Part shown: piece by piece, positions 40,251 through 50,670 of the stretch
Layout of the letters: the number at the start of each line of letters is the position of its first letter
Numbering within the stretch: the first letter of the stretch is position 1
Assembly (NCBI RefSeq): GCF_003970925.1
Contig: NZ_RWJF01000001.1
Location: 862,501-926,500, forward strand
Direction: 5' to 3'
DNA length: 64,000 nucleotides
Origin: Sphingomonas ginkgonis
GTDB lineage: Bacteria > Pseudomonadota > Alphaproteobacteria > Sphingomonadales > Sphingomonadaceae
Made by a program: the position numbers and the translations under genes
Notes under the pieces: generated by a model
Database searches by the model: none
Seen by the model: the letters and a program-made list of their open reading frames with translations, nothing else
What the model was told of the DNA's origin: nothing

Positions 40251-43200
40251 ATGGACGACGGGTTGCCCTCGCTCGAAGTAGGCTTCGCGATCGACACTGC
40301 CGGGTCTTTTGAGCAGCTTAGCCGCCTTCAGCAGGTCATGACCTCGACAGAGGCGAAGGTCATTGCCGATGCTTCGAAGATCGAGCGCGCCACCGCGGGC
40401 ATGGTCAAGCTCGGCGGAGCCTCGGCCGAGATTACCAGCTTCGCCAACGCGTCCACTCAGGCGGCTGCCACCGCTGCAGCAGCCATGGCTCGCGCGACCA
40501 AGGCGGGCGAGGCCTTGTCCCGCCAGATGGAGCGGCAGATCACCACCTTCGGCATGAGCCGGGCCGCGGCAGCGGCACTCGCGGCCGAGCAGACTGGCAA
40601 TGCCGAATTGGCCGAGCGCCTCCGGAGCCAGGAGGCGGCTCTATCGGGCATGCGCGAGAAGGCTGCCGCGGCAACGAACGCCGAGGCGCAAGCGGTGCGT
40701 GACGCCGCGGGTGCCTACCGGATGTTCGAAGCGGTGGCGCAGCAGCGCATGGCAGCGTACCGGGAAGAGCAGGCGGCCGAGGCTGCCACCGCCAGGCAGG
40801 CAGAAGCCGCACGCACCCGGGCGGCGGCCGAGCAGGCGGTGAACGCCCAGCTGCTCGAGCGGGGCCGCCTGCAGGTGCTGCTTGAACAAAACACCGGGGC
40901 TGGCCGAATGTCGGCGACCGACGGCGGCGCTACGTTCAGCGCTCTGGCGGCAAAGGCGGCTCAGGACGAAGCGCGCGCCCAGGCCGATGCCGCCGCCACG
41001 GCACAGCGGCTTGCCGCTGCCCATGCGGAACTCGCCGCGAAGGTGCAGGGGTCGTATGCGGCCCAAGAGGCGGACGCGGCGGCGGCGGAGCGCCTGCGGC
41101 TCACTACCGACCCCCTCTACGCGGCAACGAAGCGGCTCAACGCGGAGATCGCCGAGAGCACGCGGCTCTACTACTCTGGAGCGACCGCCCCTGCCGAATA
41201 CGCCCGGCAGCAGGAGGTGCTCCGCGGCCGCCTCGCTGCGGCGGCCAGTGAGCATGAACAGCTCGCAACGTCTGCGGGTCGCAGCGGCTTTGCGATGCGG
41301 CAATTTGCCATCCAGCTGCCCGACATCGCCCAAGGCTTGCTTACCGGGCAGAAGCCCATGCAGGTGTTTCTCCAGCAGGGCGGCCAGATCGCGCAGATCG
41401 GCATGTTGGCCGAGGGCGGGCTCAAGGGCTTCGCCCTGCAGCTCGGCGGGTTGGTCGCCGCCTTCACGCCGCTCATCGCTGCCGCCGCGCTTGGCGGCGC
41501 AGCATTGCTCGGCGTCAAGCAGGCAGCGGCGAGCGATGCCGAGATGAAGAAGTATGCCGAGAGCCTCGGCCTGACCCACGCTGAAATGAAGAAGCTCAAG
41601 GACCAGACGGTCACCTGGGGCGACGTCACCAAGGCCACCTTCCAAGTAATCGCCGAGCACGCCGGCTTCACTGCCGGCGGGATCTCGAGCTTCTTCAGCA
41701 ACGCCTTCCAAAAGATTGGCGAGTTCGGGAAGTTCTCGGTCCAGATCATCCTTGCCGCGTTCGCCAGCGCCGTGAAGGGCATCTACAGCCTGTTTGCGAA
41801 CCTGCCGGGCATCATCGGCAACGCTGCGGTCGGTGCGGCCAACCTCGCGATCGCCGCCTTCGAGAAAATGGTGAACCTTGGCGTCGCGGCGCTGAACAAG
41901 ATCGGCAGCACGATAAACGCGGTGTTCAAGACCAACATCGCGCCCGTCGCCGACGTGGCGCTTGGGCGCATCCAGACCAGCTTCAAGGGCACCCTGGGGA
42001 ATGTCGGCAAAGACATCGGGGCTCAATTCAAGGGCACCTTCGCGGACATCGACCGCGGGTTCGACAAGATCTCTGCCCGCGCGACCCAGAATGCTCGCGA
42101 GCGGCTGAAGAACAAGGCAGCGGAGATCATCGCCGACCGCACGCCCAAGAAGCCGCCGAAGCCGAAGGAAGATCACCACGCTGAGCAGCTCGCTCGCGAG
42201 GCCGAGGCGACCGAGGCGCAGATCCGCAACCTCTACGCGCTGGCCGATGCCTACCGCGTCTCCGGCGCCGCGGCGCTGATTGCCGAGGCGCGCGTTAAGG
42301 CCGAGTCCGACGCGATCAAGAAGCGCGCCGACATCGAGGAGCTGGTCGACCGCCAGATCCGCCTCTCGATCGCCCAGCGGGTCTCCGATGCCGCAAAGGC
42401 GACGGCCGGCATGCGGGACCAGGCTTCTGCTCAGGACAAGGTCAACGCGATGGTGGCTGCCGGGACAGTCCCCGCCGAGCGCGCGGCCGAGCTGGTCAAG
42501 GGTCAGATTGCCGACCTGCCGCTGCTCGCAGCGGTGGAGGCAGCCCAGCAACGCGGCCTGGTGACCGAAGCAGGCCGGGCAACTGCCGCGCTTGCCGATC
42601 AGCGCGCCGAGCGCGAGCGCCTGGCGGCTGTTGAGCGGAAGGCGCAGTATCTCGCAGCTGCCGACCAGGGCGACAAGCAGCTTGCGCAGCTTCGGGAAGA
42701 GCTGCGCCTGGTCGGCGCCACCGACGCAGTGCGCGTGCATGCTCTGGCGGTGGTGCGTGCCACCCAGGACGCCGAGAAGTTCAACCCCGAGGACAGGGCC
42801 GCCTACATCGCACAGCAGGTCGCGATCGCCGACCAGACCCAGGCGCTGGCAACGGCACAGGACAGCTACAACAATGCTCTGAGCTACACGGCGACGCTGC
42901 TCGGGACCGTCAACGGGCAGGCGCAGGAGATGGCGGACAGCCTCTCGGCAGCGTTCGGCAACGTGGGCAGCGGCGTCGGGCAGGCACTTACTGCTCTCAC
43001 CAGCTATGCCGCCGTCCAGGCCAAGCTCGACGAGGACCATCGCGCGGCCCTGAAGGCGGCCGGATCCGACGCGGCGCGCGCCGCCCGGGCGGATGTACTC
43101 TACGCCAAGCAGTCCGGGACGGCACGGCAGCAGGCCACGATGCAGGCGATCGGGGGCCTGAAGTCGCTCTTCAAGGAGCACTCGACCGGCTACAAGGTCA

Positions 43201-45314
43201 TGTCCGACATCGAAAAGGCCTACGCAGCCTTCCAGGCGGCGCAGACCATCGCCTCGATCGCCCGCGACGTCGCCAAGACGGCCTCCAGCCTCGCCAACTC
43301 GGCCGCCCGTACCACCGCCAACACGGCCGAGGGCGGTTCGAAGATCTTCGCCGAGCTGGGCCCGTGGGCCTTCCCGGTGGTCGCCGCCATGGTCGCGGTC
43401 ATCGCGGCGCTGGGCTTCCGCGGCGGCGGTGGCGGTCGGTCGACCGCGCCGATGTCGGCCGACGACCTCCAGAAGAAGGCAGGCACCGGCACCGTGTTCG
43501 GCGCTCCGGACGAGAAGAGCGCCAGCATCGCGCACAGCCTCGAGCTGGTCGCGGCCAACACCGACGGCGCGCTCCAGTCCTCGAACGAGATGCTCAAGAG
43601 CCTGCGCTCGATCGACACCTCGATCACCGCCATGGCCGGCGCCGTCGCCCAGCAGATCAACGTCGCTGGTTCGCTGTTCGACACGTCCAAGCTCAACCTC
43701 GGCTCGAGCGGCAGCGGTGGGTTCCTCGGGATCGGCGCCAAGAACACCACGCGAACCCTCTACGACGCCGGGATCACGCTTGCGGCCACCACCGTCGGCA
43801 ACATCGTCGCCAACGGTATCAGCGGCAGCACCTATCAGACGGTCGAGCAGATCAAGAAGAAGAGCGGCTTCCTCGGGATCGGCGGCAGCACAAAGACGAG
43901 CTACCAGACCTCGAACAGCGGCCTCGACGGGTCCATCACCAGCGCCGTCCAGAGCGTCATCGTCAACCTGCGCAACGGCCTGGTCACCGCGGCCGGCGCC
44001 ATCGGCATCGATGGTGCCAAGGCGATGCTCGACAGCTTCCAGGTGAACATCGGGAAGGTCTCCTTCAAGGACATGTCCGGCGCCGAGATCAAGGACCAAC
44101 TCAACGCCATCTTCTCCTCGGTCGGCGACCAGATGGCATCGTCCATCTTCCCCATGGTCACCCAGTTCCAGAAGGTCGGCGAGGGCGCGTTCGAGACGCT
44201 GGTGCGGGTCGCCTCGACCTTCCAGGCGGTCGGAGACTCGCTCAAGATGCTCGGCACCAGCGCCGCCAACCTCGGCATCGCTGCGCGCATGGGCCTTGCC
44301 GACCAGTTCGAGACGATCGGCGACCTGACCAGCACGGTGAACGCCTACTTCAAGACTTACTACTCTGAGGCCGAGCAGAGCGCAGCCAAGACGGCGCAGC
44401 TCGCCACCGTGTTCGCCAGCCTCGGCCTGTCGATGCCGGGCACCCTCGCCGGCTTCCGCCAGCTGGTCGAGGCACAGGACCTGACCACCAGCGCCGGGCA
44501 GGAGGTATATGCGACCCTGCTGAAGATCGCGCCGGCCTTCGCCGACCTGCAATCCTCGCTGGAGGGCGCGAAGAGCGCGGCCGACGTCCTGAGCGAGCGC
44601 CAGAACCTCCAGCGGCAGCTGCTTGAGCTGCAGGGCAACACGGCCGAGCTCCGCCGCCTCGACCTCCTGAAGCTCGACGAGAGCAATCGGGCGCTGCAGC
44701 TGCAAATCTGGGCAATTCAGGACGGGCAGGACGCTGCGAAGGCGGCCGACGATCTGCGCAAGGCGTGGACCTCGGTCGGCGACAGCATCATGGACGAGGT
44801 CAAGCGCATTCGCGGACTGTCGGACGGGACCGGCGCCGGCACCTTTGCCTCGCTGCTCGGCCAGTTCAACGTCGCGACCGCCTCGGCCCGCATCGGCGAC
44901 CAGGATGCCGCCAAGTCGCTGCCGCAGCTGTCGCAGGCGCTGCTCACCGCTGCGGCGAATGCCGCAACGAGCCGGCAGGAGCTGGACCGTATCCAGACGG
45001 AGACGGCCAACAGCCTGCAGGCGACCTATGGCCTGATCAGCAATTTCGGCGACGCTGCCTCGGCCAGCTCGAACGCCGCGCTGCTCAATGCCGCGGCGGC
45101 CACTCAGGCCGCGGCGCCGGCGACGAACGACAATGGCAGCGCGTCGCTCGTCGACGAGGTCCGGCAGCTGCGCGAGGAGGTCGCCCAGCTGCGCGCCGAC
45201 AACAATGCCGGCCACGCCGCCACCGCCAGCAACACCGGCAAGGTCGCGCGTATCCTCGACACCGTCACCGCCGATAGCGGCGGCAACGCTGTAGCGACGG
45301 TGATCGCGGCGTGA
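40251..45314 (+). CDS. tape measure protein, 1687 aa
   Basis: ATG 40251 has GGAGGGA upstream. N-terminal 380 residues: Ala-rich coiled coil (ATAAAAMARATKAGEALSRQ), then the conserved GRSGFAMRQFAIQLPDIAQG and hydrophobic helices (GLVAAFTPLIAAAALGGAAL; GNAAVGAANLAIAAFEKM). Long coiled coils follow, then Gly-rich and TMP C-terminal segments. Largest gene of the window. By the common rule of about 0.15 nm per residue it would set a tail of about 250 nm (inference). Overlaps the next gene by GTGA. Confidence 0.95.
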   Translation: MDDGLPSLEVGFAIDTAGSFEQLSRLQQVMTSTEAKVIADASKIERATAGMVKLGGASAEITSFANASTQAAATAAAAMARATKAGEALSRQMERQITTFGMSRAAAAALAAEQTGNAELAERLRSQEAALSGMREKAAAATNAEAQAVRDAAGAYRMFEAVAQQRMAAYREEQAAEAATARQAEAARTRAAAEQAVNAQLLERGRLQVLLEQNTGAGRMSATDGGATFSALAAKAAQDEARAQADAAATAQRLAAAHAELAAKVQGSYAAQEADAAAAERLRLTTDPLYAATKRLNAEIAESTRLYYSGATAPAEYARQQEVLRGRLAAAASEHEQLATSAGRSGFAMRQFAIQLPDIAQGLLTGQKPMQVFLQQGGQIAQIGMLAEGGLKGFALQLGGLVAAFTPLIAAAALGGAALLGVKQAAASDAEMKKYAESLGLTHAEMKKLKDQTVTWGDVTKATFQVIAEHAGFTAGGISSFFSNAFQKIGEFGKFSVQIILAAFASAVKGIYSLFANLPGIIGNAAVGAANLAIAAFEKMVNLGVAALNKIGSTINAVFKTNIAPVADVALGRIQTSFKGTLGNVGKDIGAQFKGTFADIDRGFDKISARATQNARERLKNKAAEIIADRTPKKPPKPKEDHHAEQLAREAEATEAQIRNLYALADAYRVSGAAALIAEARVKAESDAIKKRADIEELVDRQIRLSIAQRVSDAAKATAGMRDQASAQDKVNAMVAAGTVPAERAAELVKGQIADLPLLAAVEAAQQRGLVTEAGRATAALADQRAERERLAAVERKAQYLAAADQGDKQLAQLREELRLVGATDAVRVHALAVVRATQDAEKFNPEDRAAYIAQQVAIADQTQALATAQDSYNNALSYTATLLGTVNGQAQEMADSLSAAFGNVGSGVGQALTALTSYAAVQAKLDEDHRAALKAAGSDAARAARADVLYAKQSGTARQQATMQAIGGLKSLFKEHSTGYKVMSDIEKAYAAFQAAQTIASIARDVAKTASSLANSAARTTANTAEGGSKIFAELGPWAFPVVAAMVAVIAALGFRGGGGGRSTAPMSADDLQKKAGTGTVFGAPDEKSASIAHSLELVAANTDGALQSSNEMLKSLRSIDTSITAMAGAVAQQINVAGSLFDTSKLNLGSSGSGGFLGIGAKNTTRTLYDAGITLAATTVGNIVANGISGSTYQTVEQIKKKSGFLGIGGSTKTSYQTSNSGLDGSITSAVQSVIVNLRNGLVTAAGAIGIDGAKAMLDSFQVNIGKVSFKDMSGAEIKDQLNAIFSSVGDQMASSIFPMVTQFQKVGEGAFETLVRVASTFQAVGDSLKMLGTSAANLGIAARMGLADQFETIGDLTSTVNAYFKTYYSEAEQSAAKTAQLATVFASLGLSMPGTLAGFRQLVEAQDLTTSAGQEVYATLLKIAPAFADLQSSLEGAKSAADVLSERQNLQRQLLELQGNTAELRRLDLLKLDESNRALQLQIWAIQDGQDAAKAADDLRKAWTSVGDSIMDEVKRIRGLSDGTGAGTFASLLGQFNVATASARIGDQDAAKSLPQLSQALLTAAANAATSRQELDRIQTETANSLQATYGLISNFGDAASASSNAALLNAAAATQAAAPATNDNGSASLVDEVRQLREEVAQLRADNNAGHAATASNTGKVARILDTVTADSGGNAVATVIAA

Positions 45315-48127
45315 GGGCAGAACGGCCGCGCGGGCCGCGGACCAGCCTGCTGCTGGCCGGCGATCAGGCCGGCGGGAACCTCCTACTTGGTGGCGACCAA
45401 AGCAGCGGTGTGGCCGTCATCGATCTTGGCGAGCTTGAAGTCTCGCCGACGATCGGCATCACCGATTATAGCCGCAGGGTAACCGACGACTTCGGGGTGA
45501 CCACGGTCGCCAAGCGGGGCTTCTCGCGAACGATGTCGGTCCGCTTGGCGCTTCCCTCCAGCCATGTTGACGCTGTCCAGCGCTCGCTCGCGAGTGTCCG
45601 CTCTACGGAGGTTCGGTGGGTTGCCGATGACCGCTACGACTGGCTGAGCGTCAACGGCTTCTATAAGGACTTCAGCCTCGACCTGGCCGTGCCGCCGACT
45701 AGCTTCTGCACGCTCACCATCGAGGGCTTGGCCGAGACCGAGACAACCGCCGACGACGGTTCCGATCCGGCGCCTGACAGCCCCTCTACCCTCAAGCTGC
45801 TTGAGCCCATGGCCGTAGTAGGGGCGGCGCTGGCGTCCAGCACGGTGCCGGAGAACGACTTTCCAGCTTGGGCCAACCAGACCGGCTATGCGCAGGGCAG
45901 CCGGGTCATCAGCACGGCTACCCACCGCATCTACGAGTGCTCCGTACCAGTCAGCCTCAACCGTGATCCGACGACCACGCCGGACGATTGGACGGACGTC
46001 GGGCCGACGAACCGCTGGGCGATGTTCGATCAGGCGCTAGGCACCGCAACCAGCGGCGCGCGCTCGATGCAGGTAGAGATCAACGCCAGCGGCGTTGACG
46101 CCGTGGCTCTCCTCAACGTGGTCGGATCCTCTGTTCGGGTCCAGGCGCCCGGCTATGACCGAATGACTGCCGTTTCCGCGGGGACGATCGGGTTCCTTGA
46201 TCTCCCGCAGACCACTGGCAGGGTCACTGTCACTATCACCGGTGCGGGCACGGTGTCCGTTGGCACGCTGATTCTTGGCACTGTCCGGACCCTCGGCATC
46301 ACCGAAGCCTCACCCACAGCGGGGATCAACGACTACAGCAAGAAGACCATCGACGAGTTCGGCTCGGCCACCGTTGTGGCGCGCTCCTGGGCCAAGAAGA
46401 TGAACGTCCGGGCGCTGATCCGGACGGAGGCACTCGACCTCGTCGCCAACCGGATCGCCTCGGTGCGTGCCACGCCCTCGCTATGGATCGGCGACGAAGG
46501 CACCGACAGTCTGACCATCTACGGCTTCTTCAAGGATTTCTCGATCGAGGTCGGCGATACAGTCAGCACGCTTGCGCTGTCGGTGGAGGGCCTGTCCGAG
46601 GCGGCGCCGCTGGCCGGCACGCTGTCCGATCTGATCGACTCGCTGCTGCCAAAAGTACAATGGTCCTCGGACGGGCTGGGAGGCGCCGGCGCTTCCGCCT
46701 GGCACGAGACCTATGTCGATCGGCAGGACTTCTTCCAGCGTCAGTCGACCGACAACGGGATCACATGGGGACCTGCCATCCGGGTCGTAGCATCGGACCG
46801 CAATGCCGATGGCGGCGGGAACATGCTGGCCACGCCCGATGATCCCTCGAGCTGGATCCTGAGGGCCGGTGCGGTCACCAGCGATGCCCTGCACTTCGCT
46901 ACGCCCTTTGTCGCTCTGCAGCATGATCTGGACTCGGTGGTCTGGAGCGCGCCCTTCTCGGTGATCGGGGGCGAGACCCTGTTCTTCACTCATAGTGTCG
47001 TCGCGGACCAGGCTGTCCCGCAAGGCCTCGATACGAGCGCCGGCCTCAACCTGTTCGCGGCCGACGGGACGGCTCTCGAGCCCGTGAACGTGCTCTCGGC
47101 CGCGGTCACCACCGCCGAGGCGGTCACGGGCAAGTTCAGGCGCACCGGCTCGATCGCGGTGCCGCAGGAGCGGGCTCCAATTGGCGGCGGCGCCCTCAAG
47201 GTGGTGGCGCAGGCGGCCTTCTACTCGATTCGCGAGGGCGGCGCTGCCGGCGGTACCTTCTATGTTGGTGAGCCCTTCGTCTCTCGCTTCCAGCCCGGCG
47301 ACGTCACCAGCGTGGTCGACGGGCCCGGGTCGGTGACGTTCAAGTTTGCGTCCGACGGCACGCCGGAGGGCGGCGAGTTCCCGCGCGACCTCTACTATTC
47401 GGTGACCTCTGCGGCCGGAGCCGTGACGCCCGACCGGTGGGATTACGTCGTCTTGGAAGGGGCGGTGAACAACATCTCAGCTGGTCCGACGGTCACTCTG
47501 CTCGACGCTCCTGGCGTGCTGCACATTGCCTCGATGCAGAGCGACAGCGCGACGATCGTCGTGCGGGCCATCAAGAACGGCGCGACGCTTCAGCACACCC
47601 TGGTCCTCAACCGCCTAACGGCGCCGCCACCGGCACCGGGCACCACCACGACAGCTCCGGCACCCTCCGGCGGTGGTGCTCCCGCGACCAGCACAGCTGG
47701 CAGCTCACAGTCGAGCGGCTTTGCGGCGTACAGCAGCACTAGCCCTGCAGCGGTCAGCGCTGCGCTTGGGATCAACGTCACGGGCTCTTCGGCGACAATC
47801 TCCGTCAACCTGTACGGCTCGCCGCAGCGGGCCGGCGGCGCGGACGACTGGACCAACTGGATGAAGGTCCAGCACGAGACCGCTCCCGGCTCGGGCGTCT
47901 GGGTCGACGTGGGGGGAGAGGAGGGGCCTACCTCTAGCGCCGTCACCGTCGACTATCAGGACACGGTGCCCCCTCGGCAGGTCACCTATGCAGACCCCGC
48001 CCACTTCGAGTTCAGCCGGCAGGCAACAGGCCTGGCTGCCGGCAACCACAACTTCCGGGTGGTCGCGCGGTGCAGCGCGGCTAAGCTTCACTACGTGACC
48101 GGCTCGGTGTCCACGGCTACGCCATGA
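45311..48127 (+). CDS. large tail-tip protein with an internal domain duplication
   Basis: 938 aa from GTG 45311. Residues 39-142 and about 328-430 are copies of one domain: SPTIGITDYSRRVTDDFG versus SPTAGINDYSKKTIDEFG, SVNGFYKDFSLDL versus TIYGFFKDFSIEV, EGLAE versus EGLSE. Between them is a chitin-binding-like patch (NQTGYAQGSRVISTATHRIY). A later Pro/Thr-rich linker (APPPAPGTTTTAPAPSGGG) leads to a beta-sandwich C-terminus. Probably a distal tail or central fibre protein binding host surface glycans. Confidence 0.75.
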   Translation: MRAERPRGPRTSLLLAGDQAGGNLLLGGDQSSGVAVIDLGELEVSPTIGITDYSRRVTDDFGVTTVAKRGFSRTMSVRLALPSSHVDAVQRSLASVRSTEVRWVADDRYDWLSVNGFYKDFSLDLAVPPTSFCTLTIEGLAETETTADDGSDPAPDSPSTLKLLEPMAVVGAALASSTVPENDFPAWANQTGYAQGSRVISTATHRIYECSVPVSLNRDPTTTPDDWTDVGPTNRWAMFDQALGTATSGARSMQVEINASGVDAVALLNVVGSSVRVQAPGYDRMTAVSAGTIGFLDLPQTTGRVTVTITGAGTVSVGTLILGTVRTLGITEASPTAGINDYSKKTIDEFGSATVVARSWAKKMNVRALIRTEALDLVANRIASVRATPSLWIGDEGTDSLTIYGFFKDFSIEVGDTVSTLALSVEGLSEAAPLAGTLSDLIDSLLPKVQWSSDGLGGAGASAWHETYVDRQDFFQRQSTDNGITWGPAIRVVASDRNADGGGNMLATPDDPSSWILRAGAVTSDALHFATPFVALQHDLDSVVWSAPFSVIGGETLFFTHSVVADQAVPQGLDTSAGLNLFAADGTALEPVNVLSAAVTTAEAVTGKFRRTGSIAVPQERAPIGGGALKVVAQAAFYSIREGGAAGGTFYVGEPFVSRFQPGDVTSVVDGPGSVTFKFASDGTPEGGEFPRDLYYSVTSAAGAVTPDRWDYVVLEGAVNNISAGPTVTLLDAPGVLHIASMQSDSATIVVRAIKNGATLQHTLVLNRLTAPPPAPGTTTTAPAPSGGGAPATSTAGSSQSSGFAAYSSTSPAAVSAALGINVTGSSATISVNLYGSPQRAGGADDWTNWMKVQHETAPGSGVWVDVGGEEGPTSSAVTVDYQDTVPPRQVTYADPAHFEFSRQATGLAAGNHNFRVVARCSAAKLHYVTGSVSTATP

Positions 48128-48627
48128 CTCTCCTTTCCTTCCGCAACTCGATCACCGGCGAGATCCACGTCTCCGGGAGCCCGGAGGGCTATGCCGGAGA
48201 GGAATGGGAACTGGTCGCAGAAGGCGCCGACCGGCCCGATCCGGCGGCCGAGATCGTTGAAGGTGCCTGGCAGGTGCCTGTCGCGGTCCTGCAGCAGCGT
48301 CAGTGGGCGCGTGTCAAGGCGATCCGCGGCGAGCGCGAGCTGCTTGCAAGCACGCCGTTTGGAGTGGTGCAGAGCGACCAGGCGTCCAAGCTCAACATCA
48401 ACGGCCTAGTGATGATGGCGCAACTGCAGGGTGCCAGCTTCTCGGAGGAGTTCACCCTTGCCGACAACACGATCGCAGGGCCGCTGAGCGGGCAGCAGAT
48501 GGTGCAGCTGGGCATGGCGGTCGGGCAGCATGTCAGCGCTGTCTATGCACGAGCGCGGGCGCTGCGGGATGAGATCGAGCAGTCGAGCGATCCCGCCTCG
48601 GTCGACATTGAGTCAGGCTGGCCGTGA
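48124..48627 (+). CDS. tail-associated hypothetical protein, 167 aa
   Basis: ATGA overlap with the tail-tip gene. Starts MTLLSFRNSITGEIHVSGSP. N-terminal beta part; the middle ASKLNINGLVMMAQLQGASF and SGQQMVQLGMAVGQHVSAVY give a helical trimer-like segment. Likely a tail spike connector. Family not recognised. Confidence 0.65.
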   Translation: MTLLSFRNSITGEIHVSGSPEGYAGEEWELVAEGADRPDPAAEIVEGAWQVPVAVLQQRQWARVKAIRGERELLASTPFGVVQSDQASKLNINGLVMMAQLQGASFSEEFTLADNTIAGPLSGQQMVQLGMAVGQHVSAVYARARALRDEIEQSSDPASVDIESGWP

Positions 48628-49028
48628 GCAGCTTCACTGCCCCGCTATTACTCGAGGCAATGCCCGAGGAGCGCAATGGCGAGGGGTTGTTCCGAGTGGC
48701 CGAGGCCTTCGGCTATGAGATCGGCAGCAGGGGCTCGGGCGACTGGGTCTGGGTGCCGGTCGGCTTCATGACCGACCTTTGCACGGTGCCGTGGTTCGCC
48801 CGGCCCTTCATTCCGCTGTCGGGAAAGGTGGCCAAGCCGGCGCTTTTGCACGACTGGCTGCTGACCAACGGAGATCCGCGCGCGATCGCGGTCTTTGCGG
48901 AGGCTCTGAAGGTCGCCCAGGTCCGTCGAGGTCGGCGAGGGGTGTTGCTCGCTGCCGTGAAGTTGTGGGCATGCTGGAGGCGGGTACGCGCGACGGTGAT
49001 CGGCCGACCCGCAACACAGGGCGCGTAG
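48624..49028 (+). CDS. DUF1353 family phage protein
   Basis: 134 aa from GTG 48624 (GTGA overlap). Pattern WVWVPVGFMTDLCTVPWFAR, then ALLHDWLLTNGDPRAIAVFA is diagnostic of DUF1353, found in tail regions of many phages and possibly a cell-wall peptidase-like fold. 49029-49123 (95 bases) holds no ORF. Confidence 0.88.
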   Translation: MSSFTAPLLLEAMPEERNGEGLFRVAEAFGYEIGSRGSGDWVWVPVGFMTDLCTVPWFARPFIPLSGKVAKPALLHDWLLTNGDPRAIAVFAEALKVAQVRRGRRGVLLAAVKLWACWRRVRATVIGRPATQGA

Positions 49029-49123
49029 GCGGGGCCGTCAAACGGAAGAACAAAGGTGCACGATGCTTTGCCTGGGGAGGGGTCTCCTCGGCGCAGGATC
49101 ATGCCCGTCGGAGTGCTTGAGGC

Positions 49124-50638
49124 ATGAACGAAATCAACGTGAGCGATCGCCTTCTTAGCGATCTGCCTCCAGCCGCCCCCCTGGTCGGCACCGAGACTGT
49201 GTACATCGAGCAGAACGGCAACAGCCGAAAAGTGCCGATGAGTGAGATCGCGATCTTAGCGCTCCACAGCGTGCTCACGTCCCAGTTGCAAGCCCTTGTC
49301 GATTCCGCGCAGATGTATGCTCAACAGGCGCAGGATGCTGCCGATAGAGCGCAAGGCAACTTGGGTTCTCTTGCCCTTACCGGGAACCAGCTTGCAGTTG
49401 GCGTCGCTGCCAATGGCACCATCACGGGAGCGACCGACGGATCGATTATTTCGATCGCGAACGCGCCCTCCGGTTTCACCGTCAATTCGGCGGCGCGCAC
49501 CTGGGCGTTCACTGGGAACGCGGCTGAAGGCTCAGGCAACCTGACGCTCACGGAAACCTTGGCAGGCAAGAGCCCCAAGAATACTTCTGTCGCGTACCGG
49601 GTGCGTCCCGCCCCCTCGGCGATGTCTCTCGGCGACAGCACCATCGCCGTCTACAACACATACGGCAGCGTCCTCCGCAGCTATGTCGACACGACGCTGG
49701 CGAAAACCGACCTCGCAGTTGCGGGCAACACGATCGCCCAGCAGCGCGCGGCGCTGGACGCTTCTTCGGCCGCTGCTGGTGCCGTCTGGCTCGTGATCCA
49801 GGTCGGTCACAATGACCTAGATAGCACGCTGAAGTCCACCCTTCAGCTCATCACCGAATACCAGTCTTTGGTCGATGCGGCCCGGGCAAAGATGGCGCCG
49901 GGCGCGAAGATCCTCGCCGCGAAACTTACGCCTGCAAAGCTGCGCTACATGGCCGCTTATCCGGATGGCGCGGCCAGCCAGCAAATGGCGATGGATCTCA
50001 ACGCCTCGATTGCCGGAACGCCGAACCCCGGCTTCCCCGCGATCACCGGTGTCGATGGCCGTATCACCTCGCACTATGACTCGCTGAACGACGGCTCGGG
50101 CAACCTTGCGGCTGCCTATGACTCCGGTGACCACATTCACGAGAACGGCGACGGGCGGGCGATCATCGGCGCGGCCTGGACTGCGGCCCTGAACGCGCTT
50201 GGCGTGCTCGGCACTGCCCCGCACACCACGCCCTACGGCCCGGAATTGGTCACCAATGGAGACGTCTCGAACGGTACGACCGGGTATACCGCAGGCGGCG
50301 GAACCACGATCGCCGCGGTGTCCGGCCAGCTGAAGGTGGTTTCCGGCGGCGACTCCAATGCCGCTACCCAGGACATCTTCACCCTGATGCAGGGCAAGGT
50401 CTACAACTTCCGCGCGACCATGACGCCGAGCTCGCTGGATCGCGCCCGAATCGAGCTGCTCGGCGCCACTACGGCCACGTTCTATTACGCGAACACCGCC
50501 AATGGCGTCGTGGATGCGCAGTTCACTGCTTCTGGAACCAGCTTGCGCATTGGGTTAGAAGCCGCGTCAGCGACCGCCTGGGCTGCCAACGGCGAGTTCG
50601 CGCTGTTCGACAATATCAGCGTGCGGGAGGTCTACTGA
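49124..50638 (+). CDS. tail fibre with SGNH/GDSL hydrolase domain
   Basis: 504 aa. Residues 1-150 form the tail-attachment part, with helix TSQLQALVDSAQMYAQQAQD. The hydrolase domain has block I MSLGDST (S172), block III VGHND (228-231) and block V DHIHENGDG (336-344), the Ser-Asn-Asp/His set of SGNH esterases. The C-terminal 140 residues are a beta-sandwich (GYTAGGGTTIAAVSGQLKVV), like a carbohydrate-binding module. Predicted to deacetylate host capsule or O-antigen during adsorption. Confidence 0.88.
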   Translation: MNEINVSDRLLSDLPPAAPLVGTETVYIEQNGNSRKVPMSEIAILALHSVLTSQLQALVDSAQMYAQQAQDAADRAQGNLGSLALTGNQLAVGVAANGTITGATDGSIISIANAPSGFTVNSAARTWAFTGNAAEGSGNLTLTETLAGKSPKNTSVAYRVRPAPSAMSLGDSTIAVYNTYGSVLRSYVDTTLAKTDLAVAGNTIAQQRAALDASSAAAGAVWLVIQVGHNDLDSTLKSTLQLITEYQSLVDAARAKMAPGAKILAAKLTPAKLRYMAAYPDGAASQQMAMDLNASIAGTPNPGFPAITGVDGRITSHYDSLNDGSGNLAAAYDSGDHIHENGDGRAIIGAAWTAALNALGVLGTAPHTTPYGPELVTNGDVSNGTTGYTAGGGTTIAAVSGQLKVVSGGDSNAATQDIFTLMQGKVYNFRATMTPSSLDRARIELLGATTATFYYANTANGVVDAQFTASGTSLRIGLEAASATAWAANGEFALFDNISVREVY

Positions 50639-50670
50639 CGAGCAGGATGAAGTCTCATGCGGGCTCGTTT

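Noticed and set aside
40641..45215. 1524-codon open frame antisense to the tape measure gene
   Set aside because: High GC codon bias leaves one antisense frame stop-free; the sense frame has coherent coiled-coil and TMP motifs and the right operon position.
28084..50638. Gene transfer agent instead of a phage
   Set aside because: Integrase, cI/cro switch, lysis cassette, HNH, conversion genes and a 1687-aa tape measure indicate a full temperate phage; gene order differs from RcGTA after the tail chaperone.
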